Of a stretch of 64,000 nt of DNA, positions 48,559-56,242 are shown in pieces. The stretch is from Paracoccaceae bacterium (GTDB lineage: Bacteria > Pseudomonadota > Alphaproteobacteria > Rhodobacterales > Rhodobacteraceae), in contig JANSYP010000001.1 of NCBI GenBank assembly GCA_024742405.1, positions 1,860,001-1,924,000 of the forward strand, given 5' to 3'. The position numbers were made by a program, and so were the translations under genes. A model generated the notes under the pieces. The model was not told the origin of the DNA. It saw nothing but the letters and a program-made list of their open reading frames with translations, and did no database searches. Each line of letters starts with the position of its first letter. Position 1 is the stretch's first letter.

Positions 48559-48586
48559 GGCGCATCGGAACCGATGCGCCTTTTTT
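48559..48586 (+). terminator. Rho-independent terminator of the cold-shock gene
   Basis: A 10-bp perfect stem GGCGCATCGG / CCGATGCGCC with a 2-base loop AA, directly followed by six T residues. It lies 42 bases after the csp stop. Confidence 0.92.
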
Positions 48587-48779
48587 GTGTCCGGTGTATC
48601 CTGGGCCCATGACACCGGCGGTCCGCGGCGATCCGGCGCGCGATCCGGGCTGACCCGGCCCGCACACAGTTGCGACGTCGGTTCGGCGGAACCGGCCCCG
48701 GCGCAGGGCGTGGATCTTGGATCTGATTCTCGGAGCGCTCGGTGCGCGCCGGCCCCGCACAGCGGCCGCTCTGCGCGCG

Positions 48780-49751
48780 TCAGCCCCAGAGTTTCGGGTC
48801 CGGCGGCGCGATCTCGGCGCCCTCGTAGCGCAGCGCCTCGTCGCGATCCTCCGACAGCAGCATCGGACCGTCCAGATCGACGACCTCCGCCCCCTGGGCC
48901 AGCAGCACCGCCGGCGCCATCGCCAGCGACGTGCCGACCATGCAGCCGACCATCACCCCGAACCCTTCGGACCGGGCGGCTTCGCGCAGGGCCAGCGCCT
49001 CGGTCAGCCCGCCGGTCTTGTCGAGCTTGATGTTGATCACGTCATAGCGCCCCTTGAGCGCACCGAGCGTCGCCCGGTCATGGCAGCTCTCGTCCGCGCA
49101 GAGCGGCACGGGCCGCGGCAGCCCGGCGAGCGGTTCGTCCTGCCCCGCGGGCAGCGGTTGCTCCACCAGCACCACGCCCAGCCGCACCAGATCCGGCGCG
49201 AGCCGCGTGTAATCCTCCGCGCTCCAACCCTCATTGGCATCGACGATGATCCGCGGGCCGGGCGCTGCGGCGCGCACGGCCTCCAGCCGCACCAGATCCT
49301 CCGGTGTGCCGAGCTTGATCTTCAGCAGCGGCAGGTGGGCCGCCTGCCGCGCGGCCTCCGCCATCGCCTCCGGTGCTTCCAGCGACAGGGTGAACGCCGT
49401 CGTGACCGGTCCCGGCGCAGCCAGCCCGGCCAGCTCCCAGACCCGGCGGCCGGCGCGCTTGGCCTCCAGATCCCAGAGCGCACAATCGGCGGCATTGCGC
49501 GCCGCGCCGGGCGGAAGCGCCTCCTGCAACGCGGCACGGTCCAGCCCCGCGGGCAGCCCGTCGATCTGGGCGCAGACGCTCTCGACGCTCTCGCCGTAGC
49601 GCGCATAGGGCACGCATTCGCCCCGACCGGTGACGCCGTCAGCCTCGGCATGGGCCGTGACGACCTCCGCCGCGGTTTTCGAGCCACGCGAGATGATGAA
49701 GGCGCGGGCGAGCGCAAAGCTCTCGGCCCGCGCCGACAGATGGGGGCCCAT
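48780..49751 (-). CDS. dgcA: N-acetyl-D-glutamate racemase / dipeptide epimerase DgcA
   Basis: 323 residues of the enolase superfamily (muconate-lactonizing/dipeptide-epimerase branch). Catalytic lysine motif LKIKLGT (K-x-K), metal ligands Asp (IIVDANEGW), Glu (VLVEQPLP) and Asp (CADESCHD), and the second catalytic lysine in INIKLDKTGG. In D-glutamate catabolism DgcA racemises N-acetyl-D-glutamate formed by DgcN; older annotation is L-Ala-D/L-Glu epimerase. The start, ATG 49751, lies two bases after the dgcN stop, so the pair is one operon. Confidence 0.88.
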   Translation of the reverse strand: MGPHLSARAESFALARAFIISRGSKTAAEVVTAHAEADGVTGRGECVPYARYGESVESVCAQIDGLPAGLDRAALQEALPPGAARNAADCALWDLEAKRAGRRVWELAGLAAPGPVTTAFTLSLEAPEAMAEAARQAAHLPLLKIKLGTPEDLVRLEAVRAAAPGPRIIVDANEGWSAEDYTRLAPDLVRLGVVLVEQPLPAGQDEPLAGLPRPVPLCADESCHDRATLGALKGRYDVINIKLDKTGGLTEALALREAARSEGFGVMVGCMVGTSLAMAPAVLLAQGAEVVDLDGPMLLSEDRDEALRYEGAEIAPPDPKLWG

Positions 49752-49753
49752 GG

Positions 49754-50755
49754 TCAGACCGCCGCGAGCGCGTTGACCAGCCGTCCGGCCCCCTGGCGGA
49801 ACGGATCGATCGTGGGCAGGCCCATGCGCGCCTCGACCTCGGCCAGATAGGCTTCGGCCTCGGCCTCCTCCATCGCCGCGGTGTTGATCGACACGCCGAT
49901 CACCTGACAGGCGGGATTGACCACCTGCGCCAGCGTCAGGGCGGTGTCGCGCAGCGCCTCCAGGCTCGGCAGCTGATAATCCGGCAGCCCACGCATATGG
50001 GGCCGCGTGGGTTCGTGGCAGAGCACCAGCGCATCGGGCTGACCGCCATGGACCAGCGCCAGCGTCACCCCCGAATAGGAGGGGTGAAAGAGGCTCCCCT
50101 GCCCCTCGATCAGATCCCAATGGTCGGGATCGTTATCCGGCGTCAGCCCCTCGATCGAGCCGGCCATGAAATCGGCCACGACCGCATCCACGGGTACGCC
50201 GCCGCCGGTGATCAGGATGCCGGTCTGCCCCGTGGCGCGGAAGGACGCCTTGTCGCCGCGCTTGCGCATCTCCGCCTCCATGGCGAGCGCCGTGTACATC
50301 TTGCCGACCGAGCAATCGGTGCCGACGCCGAGGCAGCGTTTGCCGGCCCGCTGCACCCCGTTGGCGATCGGATAGGGCCGGTCCGGCAGGCGCACGTCAT
50401 GGAGCGTGCGCCCCGCCCGCGCCGCAGCCTCCACCAGCGGATGCTGGTCGCGCAACAGCGTATGGAGCCCGCTGGCCAGGTCGAACCCTTTCTCCAGCGC
50501 TTCGGTCAGCACCGCCATCCAGCCGTCGGAAATCACCCCGCCGCGGTTGGCCACGCCGATCACCATGGTTTCGGCCCCGGCCGCGCGGGCTTCGTCGATC
50601 GTCATGTCCGGAATGCCCAGATCGGCATTGCAGCCCTCCAGACGCAGCTGGCCCACGGCAAACTCCGGACGCCAGTCGCGGATACCCTGGGCAACCTTCG
50701 CCGCCAGCCCGTCGGCCGCATCGCCAAGAAACAAAAGATAAGGGGTCCGGATCAT
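49754..50755 (-). CDS. dgcN: D-glutamate N-acetyltransferase DgcN (DUF1611 family)
   Basis: 333 residues. DUF1611: an N-terminal Rossmann-like domain (MIRTPYLLFLGDAADGLAAK) and a C-terminal P-loop-like domain with LGVGTDCSVGKMYTALA and FRATGQTGILITGGGVPVDA. Members paired with dgcA acetylate D-glutamate as the first step of its use. Family assignment is firm; the reaction is taken from characterised DgcN-DgcA pairs. ATG 50755 is chosen because the upstream extension is not conserved-looking. Divergent from mcl1, with about 180 bases for two promoters. Confidence 0.85.
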   Translation of the reverse strand: MIRTPYLLFLGDAADGLAAKVAQGIRDWRPEFAVGQLRLEGCNADLGIPDMTIDEARAAGAETMVIGVANRGGVISDGWMAVLTEALEKGFDLASGLHTLLRDQHPLVEAAARAGRTLHDVRLPDRPYPIANGVQRAGKRCLGVGTDCSVGKMYTALAMEAEMRKRGDKASFRATGQTGILITGGGVPVDAVVADFMAGSIEGLTPDNDPDHWDLIEGQGSLFHPSYSGVTLALVHGGQPDALVLCHEPTRPHMRGLPDYQLPSLEALRDTALTLAQVVNPACQVIGVSINTAAMEEAEAEAYLAEVEARMGLPTIDPFRQGAGRLVNALAAV

Positions 50756-50934
50756 TGCACTATCTCTCTGCCAAACTGCGCCGGTCCCGCTAGAGCAGCC
50801 CGCCTGTGCCAAGTCAAATCCCGTGTCTCGGATCCCGGCGATGCTGCGTTTGCAAAATCGCCGCTTGCGGCGCAAGACGCAATAATCTAACGAACCGCCC
50901 AGCAGAAATGCAACAAAGTAACTCCGAGGTCCCC

Positions 50935-51891
50935 ATGAGTTTCCGCATCCAGCCCCAGCCCCCCGCGCGCCCCAACCGCTGCCAGCTTTTCGGACCCGGC
51001 TCGCGGCCCGCGATCTTCGAGAAGATGGCCGGCAGTGCTGCGGATGTGATCAATCTCGATCTGGAGGATTCGGTCGCCCCCGATGACAAGGCGGAGGCGC
51101 GCAAGAACATCGTCCAGGCCATCGGTGATGTCGACTGGGGGACCAAGACGCTGTCGGTGCGCATCAACGGGCTCGACAGCCCCTACTGGTACCGCGACGT
51201 GGTCGACTTGCTGGAACAGGGCAGCGAACGGCTCGACCAGATCATGATTCCAAAGGTCGGCAATGCCGGCGACATTTATTCCGTCGACGCGCTGGTGAGC
51301 TCCATCGAGGCCGCCATGGGCCGCACGAAGCCGATCAGCTTCGAGGTCATCATCGAGAGCGCCGCCGGCATCGCCCATGTCGAAGAGATCGCCGCCGCCA
51401 GCCCGCGCCTGCAGGCGATGAGCCTCGGGGCGGCGGATTTCGCGGCGTCCATGGGGATGCAGACCACCGGCATCGGCGGCACGCAGGAAAACTACTACAT
51501 GGCCCACGAGGGCGCCAAATACTGGTCGGACCCCTGGCACTGGGCCCAGGCCGCCATCGTCGCCGCCTGCCGCACCCATGGTGTGCTGCCCGTGGACGGG
51601 CCGTTCGGGGATTTCTCCGACGACGAAGGCTTTCGCGCCCAGGCGCGCCGCTCCGCAACGCTGGGCATGGTCGGCAAGTGGGCGATCCACCCCAAGCAGG
51701 TGGCGCTGTCGAACGAGGTCTTCACCCCGTCGGAAGAGGCCGTGACCGAAGCGCGCGAGATCCTGGCCGCGATGGAGAAGGCCAAGGCCGAGGGCGCCGG
51801 CGCCACCGTCTACAAGGGCCGCCTCGTCGACATCGCCTCGATCAAGCAGGCCGAGGTGATCGTCAGCCAGGCAGAGCTGATCGCAGGCTGA
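50935..51891 (+). CDS. mcl1: L-malyl-CoA/beta-methylmalyl-CoA lyase
   Basis: 318 residues, exactly the usual Mcl1 length. HpcH/HpaI (CitE-like) aldolase family: RCQLFGPGSRPAIFEKMAGS opening, INLDLEDSVAPDDK (metal Asp/Glu), DQIMIPKVG, SFEVIIESAAGIAHVEEIA (catalytic Glu) and GKWAIHPKQV. Cleaves malyl-CoA to acetyl-CoA and glyoxylate and beta-methylmalyl-CoA to propionyl-CoA and glyoxylate in the ethylmalonyl-CoA pathway and C1/propionate assimilation. The start ATG 50935 is at the family's conserved N terminus. Monocistronic; a hairpin follows. Confidence 0.92.
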   Translation: MSFRIQPQPPARPNRCQLFGPGSRPAIFEKMAGSAADVINLDLEDSVAPDDKAEARKNIVQAIGDVDWGTKTLSVRINGLDSPYWYRDVVDLLEQGSERLDQIMIPKVGNAGDIYSVDALVSSIEAAMGRTKPISFEVIIESAAGIAHVEEIAAASPRLQAMSLGAADFAASMGMQTTGIGGTQENYYMAHEGAKYWSDPWHWAQAAIVAACRTHGVLPVDGPFGDFSDDEGFRAQARRSATLGMVGKWAIHPKQVALSNEVFTPSEEAVTEAREILAAMEKAKAEGAGATVYKGRLVDIASIKQAEVIVSQAELIAG

Positions 51892-51897
51892 CCCGGC

Positions 51898-51921
51898 TCG
51901 GGCGCGCGTGGCCGCGCCCGA
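51898..51921. terminator. Hairpin between convergent mcl1 and DUF900 genes
   Basis: TCGGGCGCG pairs perfectly with CGCGCCCGA across a 6-base loop. It has no T tract on either side, so it may be a weak bidirectional terminator or only a 3'-end-protecting stem. Confidence 0.45.
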
Positions 51922-51936
51922 ACCCGTTAGCCTCCG

Positions 51937-52893
51937 TCAGGCCAGAAGCACCGTCGAACGATTGCCGGTTTCGCCGATCGGGACCCGGCCCGAGCGCATC
52001 GCGAAAAAGATGTGCTCGAACACCTTGCCCGCCTTCTTGGTCTTGGGGTCTTCCAGGAAGTAGGTGTGCCCGTCGAGCGGGTCATACTCCATCGAGAAAT
52101 CGTCGCAATCGACGCTCACCACATTGGGCAGCGTGTTTTCGATCCGCTCGGGCCCGGTATGGCCCAGCCGGCGCGAGGCAATCCCATTGCGGACATTCAC
52201 CGCCTTGCTGGCCCGGAGCGCCAGATCTTCGGCCGCGTGATAGACCGTGACGTTGCGCGCCGCATGGCTCATCAGGAGGCCCTTTTCCCCGGGCTCCAGC
52301 GTTTCGTTGACGACATCGGCGGCGGCAAGAAAGATATTTCGGAAGATCATCGGCACGCCGTTGGCCAGATCGTCCTTGTTCCAGCGCACCAGGCTCTCGC
52401 GCAGCACCCGCGAGCCCATGGAATGCGCCAGGATGTTGATCCGCATCAGGCAGGCAACATCGTCGTCGCGCCAGGTCATGAACTTGCCGAAGGCCCGGGC
52501 AAAGGCAAAGCCGCTCAGATCGGCGGACCGCTGGTCATCCCAGTAATCCTTCAAAACACCGGGGTCGTTGTCCGTGGGCCAGATCAGCGCCACAACCAGC
52601 ACTTCCTTTTTCTTGGCCTGGTCGCAGAGCTTCTGCAGACGCTCGGCCTGCGCCAGCGCGGCATCCGGCAGCACGTTGAAGCCATGCACGATCAGCAGAA
52701 CCTGGCGATAATCGCTGTCGCGCAACCGCTCGAACATGGGCTGTGACCCGATCTCGGTATGCTCGCCATCCTTGCCCGACTCGCAAAAGAAGAGCGAGTT
52801 GGACGCCGCATTGTTGTTGACGTCGAAAGCGAACGTCCGTCCCAGCCGGGTGCGGATACTCGCTTTCGGAAACCGGTTTGTGATGAACAGCAT
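51937..52893 (-). CDS. DUF900 alpha/beta hydrolase
   Basis: 318 residues. VLLIVHGFNVLPDAA (oxyanion-hole HG motif), then the nucleophile elbow INILAHSMGSRVL (G/A-H-S-M-G) and YHAAEDLALRASK with the acid Asp; the His is probably in DGHTYF. DUF900 hydrolases are lipase/esterase-like with unknown substrate. No signal peptide, so cytoplasmic. Convergent with mcl1 and divergent from accA. Confidence 0.85.
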   Translation of the reverse strand: MLFITNRFPKASIRTRLGRTFAFDVNNNAASNSLFFCESGKDGEHTEIGSQPMFERLRDSDYRQVLLIVHGFNVLPDAALAQAERLQKLCDQAKKKEVLVVALIWPTDNDPGVLKDYWDDQRSADLSGFAFARAFGKFMTWRDDDVACLMRINILAHSMGSRVLRESLVRWNKDDLANGVPMIFRNIFLAAADVVNETLEPGEKGLLMSHAARNVTVYHAAEDLALRASKAVNVRNGIASRRLGHTGPERIENTLPNVVSVDCDDFSMEYDPLDGHTYFLEDPKTKKAGKVFEHIFFAMRSGRVPIGETGNRSTVLLA

Positions 52894-53035
52894 GGGTCCC
52901 TCCTCCTGCCGTGCCTTCTGGCGCTTTCTGGACAGCCTAGACCAACGGCGCGTAAACCCACAGCCCGCATGCGCGTGAATTGCATCCCCCCCGATGCGGG
53001 GTCATATAGACGCCATCGGCAACCCCGGGGCCCCC

Positions 53036-53998
53036 ATGCACACCTATCTGGACTTTGAGAAACCGCTTTCCGAGATCGAGGGCAAGGCCGAGGAGCTGCG
53101 CGCTATGGCCCGCTCCAATGCCGAGATGGATGTGGAGCGCGAGGCCGCGGCGCTCGACGCCAAGGCACAATCGCTGCTGGCGTCGCTCTATAGCGATCTC
53201 ACGCCCTGGCGGAAATGCCAGGTCGCGCGCCATCCCGACCGGCCCCACACGTCGCGCTATATCGCTGATCTCTTCACCGATTACACGCCACTGGCCGGCG
53301 ACCGCGGCTTTGCCGACGATCAGGCCGTGCTGGGCGGCCTGGCGCGCTTCAACGACCGGCCCGTGGTCGTGCTGGGCCATGAAAAAGGCGCCAACACGCA
53401 AGGAAGGCTCACCCATAATTTCGGCATGGCCCGGCCCGAAGGCTACCGCAAGGCCGTGCGGCTGATGGATCTCGCCGACCGGTTTTCCCTGCCGGTGGTC
53501 GCACTCGTCGACACGCCGGGCGCCTATCCCGGCAAGGGTGCCGAGGAGCGCGGCCAGTCCGAGGCCATCGCGCGCGCGACCGAGAAATGCCTGTCCATCG
53601 GCGTGCCCATGGTCTCCGTGATCGTCGGCGAAGGCGGCTCCGGCGGGGCCGTGGCGCTCGCCTCGGGCGACCGTGTCGCGATGCTCGAGCATTCCGTCTA
53701 TTCGGTGATCTCGCCCGAAGGCTGCGCGTCGATCCTGTGGAAGGACGCCGGCAAGATGCGCGAGGCGGCCGAGGCGCTGCGCCTGACCGCCCAGGATCTC
53801 GCCACGCTCGGCGTGATCGACCGCATCATCCCGGAGCCCGTGGGCGGCGCCCAACGCGCACCCGAAGACACCGTCGCCAGCGTCGGCATCGCCATCGCGG
53901 AGCTGCTCGCAGAGCTCGACGGCACAGAGCGGGAGGCGCTGATCGCCGCCCGCCGCAAGCGCTTTCTGGACATGGGCGCCAACGGGCTCGCGGCCTAG
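53036..53998 (+). CDS. accA: Acetyl-CoA carboxylase carboxyltransferase alpha subunit
   Basis: 320 residues. AccA with AccD transfers carboxyl from biotin to acetyl-CoA, the first step of fatty-acid synthesis. Start [20 protein letters not shown], then [57 protein letters not shown] and [15 protein letters not shown], which together form the crotonase-fold CoA and oxyanion sites. The upstream frame extension is not family-like, so ATG 53036 is chosen. Confidence 0.96.
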   Translation: MHTYLDFEKPLSEIEGKAEELRAMARSNAEMDVEREAAALDAKAQSLLASLYSDLTPWRKCQVARHPDRPHTSRYIADLFTDYTPLAGDRGFADDQAVLGGLARFNDRPVVVLGHEKGANTQGRLTHNFGMARPEGYRKAVRLMDLADRFSLPVVALVDTPGAYPGKGAEERGQSEAIARATEKCLSIGVPMVSVIVGEGGSGGAVALASGDRVAMLEHSVYSVISPEGCASILWKDAGKMREAAEALRLTAQDLATLGVIDRIIPEPVGGAQRAPEDTVASVGIAIAELLAELDGTEREALIAARRKRFLDMGANGLAA

Positions 53999-54050
53999 CG
54001 CCCCGGGACGGACCGGACCCGGGGATCGGCGCGCATCACTGCCCGACCAT

Positions 54051-54072
54051 GCCCTGACGGCGGCGTCAGGGC
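54051..54072. terminator. Hairpin between convergent accA and plsC genes
   Basis: GCCCTGAC pairs with GTCAGGGC across six bases. It overlaps the end of the plsC-like gene on the minus strand. A second GC stem, CCCCGGG/CCCGGGG, lies just upstream at 54001-54024. No T run, so termination is uncertain. Confidence 0.4.
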
Positions 54073-54806
54073 CGCGGGAACCCTGCCTCGACCATCAGCC
54101 GGTCGGACGCGGTCTCAACCATCTGCTCCAGCTGCGCCATGAAGGGCTCGGTCGCCTCTCCGGGCATGATGGGCTCCAGAAACGACACCACCGCCAAACC
54201 CTGTGTGCGCGCGATGCCACGCCGAGGCCAGAAGACGCCGACATTGGTCGCCGCGGGCACACAGGGCTGGCCGAGTTGTGCATAGAGCGCCGCGGTGCCG
54301 ATCTTGTAAGGCCGCTCCGCCCCGGGTGCGACCCGCGTGCCTTGGGGATAGATGATCAGCTGCCCCGGCGGGGCCTTGCCGCTTTGGACGTCCTCCAACA
54401 TCTTCGCGATGGCCTGCCCGCGCTTGCCCCGGTCTACCGGCACGCAGCCGATGCGCAACGCATACCAGCCCAGGATCGGCGCCCACTTGAGCTGCTGCTT
54501 CATGATGAACTTCGGCCGCGGCAACACCGAGCAGAGCAGGATGATGTCGAAAAAGCTCTGGTGCTTGGACGCGATCAGCACCTCGCCCTGGGGCACCGTT
54601 CCGCGGATTTCGCTGCGCAGGCCCACCATCCAGGCCGCTGACCAACGCACATAGCGGCAATAGGTGTGGATGCCCGCAGACGCACCGCGCCGGTCCACAA
54701 TCGCCCATGGCGTGAAGAAAACCGCCAGCAGCGGCATCGCCGCATACATCTGGATGTTGAACAGGAGCGAGCGCAGCCATTGCACCGCCCCAGGCCGCCG
54801 ATGCAT
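54066..54806 (-). CDS. plsC: 1-acyl-sn-glycerol-3-phosphate acyltransferase
   Basis: 246 residues from ATG 54806. N-terminal membrane helix (LLFNIQMYAAMPLLAVFFTP), the catalytic H-x4-D in ASKHQSFFDIILL, FIMKQQLKWAPILG, and the glycerol-3-phosphate binding YPQGTR motif. Converts lysophosphatidic acid to phosphatidic acid. GGAG nine bases before ATG 54806 supports this start; GTG 54875 in the same frame is an alternative that would add a charged, non-family extension. Convergent with accA. Confidence 0.9.
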   Translation of the reverse strand: MHRRPGAVQWLRSLLFNIQMYAAMPLLAVFFTPWAIVDRRGASAGIHTYCRYVRWSAAWMVGLRSEIRGTVPQGEVLIASKHQSFFDIILLCSVLPRPKFIMKQQLKWAPILGWYALRIGCVPVDRGKRGQAIAKMLEDVQSGKAPPGQLIIYPQGTRVAPGAERPYKIGTAALYAQLGQPCVPAATNVGVFWPRRGIARTQGLAVVSFLEPIMPGEATEPFMAQLEQMVETASDRLMVEAGFPRP

Positions 54807-55006
54807 CCGCACCGTCTCCGTTCCGGGCACTGCGCCGCCGCGCAGGCCTTCGGTCGATCGTTCGCTTTCTGCCACGCCCCCGCCTTTCGTTGGCCGCTTC
54901 TTGCCGCAGGCACGGCAGCGACGCAATGCGCGCCCCGCACGCTGGGGGGGTTTGATGCGCCGTCTGCACCTGATAGCGTGCCCCGCAAAAGAGCAGAAAA
55001 GCCCAG

Positions 55007-56074
55007 ATGCGGATCACCTGCCCCCGATGCACCGCGCATTACGAAGTGCCCGACAGCGTCATGCCGTCGGGTGGCCGGGACGTGCAATGCTCCGACTGCG
55101 GGTACAGCTGGTACCAGCTGGTGTCCAAACCCACGGCCGAAAGCCATGACCGGTCGGATCCGCCCCGTTCCGGGCGCGCACCGGCCGAAGGCCGCCCTGA
55201 CAGCCCGCCGCACGCTCAGGCCGCGGAAGCGTCCGCGCCCGGCCCCGGCCCGCAGGAAACCGAATCCGAGACGCGCCTGCGCCGCCTGCGCGAGGCGCTC
55301 GACGGCCACAAGGCCCGCAGCGGCGCGCGCTCCGGCGCACGTACGCTCAACCTGACCCAGTCGGCGGCAGAGAACGACGCTCCGGACGCGGACGATCCGG
55401 GCGACCGGCCCGCCGAGCGATCCGACCCGCAGGACGCGCCCTTCTTCAAACGCGAGCTTGACCCGGCGGTGGCCGCCGTGCTGCGCGCCGAGGCGGAGTT
55501 CGAACGCAACGCCCGCGCCCACGGCCCCGCCCAGGCGCTGGAAATGCAGCCTGAACTGGGGCTGGAGCCGCCGCCGCGTGGCAAGCGCAGCGCCGACACC
55601 GTGCGCGACCGCCTCGCGCGGCTCCAGGCCGCCGAGCGCACGACCGACGCGCCGATCCCGGGCGGCGAGGAGACCTATCCCGAACCCGCCGGACTGGCGC
55701 AGAGCTTGCAGTCCGACACCGCCCCTCCCCGGCCCCGCCCGGACCCGCCGCCTCCGGCCGAGGTGATCTTCTCCAAGGCGGGTCTGCCGGTGCGTGCGGC
55801 CGGGCGGGACCTCGCGGCGATCGAAGTCGCCCGTGCGCGCAACGAGTTTCGCTGGGGCTTCATTCTGGCGCTCTCCATCTGTCTGCTGCTGCCGGCGATC
55901 TACGTCTCCGCCCCGGCGCTCGCGGATCTGATGCCGGGGCAGACGGCGTTGTTCGAAACCATCGCGCAGACCGGTGCGCAGGTGCATCTCGCCCTGGCCA
56001 GCGCGATGCAGGATCTGCTGTTCCGTATCGGCACCTGGATGAACGAGGTCGCGGCCAACGCTCCGACGGCCTGA
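55007..56074 (+). CDS. Zinc-ribbon membrane protein (MJ0042 type)
   Basis: 355 residues. N-terminal MJ0042 zinc finger: RITCPRCTAHYEVPDSVMPS and VQCSDCGYSWYQ (two CxxC). A long disordered, Pro/Ala/Glu/Arg-rich middle (about 45-265) follows, then one membrane helix near the C terminus (about 285-305, WGFILALSICLLLPAIYV) and a short periplasmic tail. Such proteins are common in alphaproteobacteria and of unknown function. Divergent from plsC. Confidence 0.85.
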   Translation: MRITCPRCTAHYEVPDSVMPSGGRDVQCSDCGYSWYQLVSKPTAESHDRSDPPRSGRAPAEGRPDSPPHAQAAEASAPGPGPQETESETRLRRLREALDGHKARSGARSGARTLNLTQSAAENDAPDADDPGDRPAERSDPQDAPFFKRELDPAVAAVLRAEAEFERNARAHGPAQALEMQPELGLEPPPRGKRSADTVRDRLARLQAAERTTDAPIPGGEETYPEPAGLAQSLQSDTAPPRPRPDPPPPAEVIFSKAGLPVRAAGRDLAAIEVARARNEFRWGFILALSICLLLPAIYVSAPALADLMPGQTALFETIAQTGAQVHLALASAMQDLLFRIGTWMNEVAANAPTA

Positions 56075-56242
56075 CGCAGGCACCGCTCAGCCCGCGCCCC
56101 CGGCATCCCTCTTGGAAGAAGACTCCCACGCCCGTCCACATTCCGGGTATCGGTCCCGCCAGTCAGGCGCGGGGCCAGCCCAACGGCCGGCGCGATACCG
56201 CGCGGCCCTGAGGCCCGCGTTCGTCGTGTGCTCGCCGCCGCC

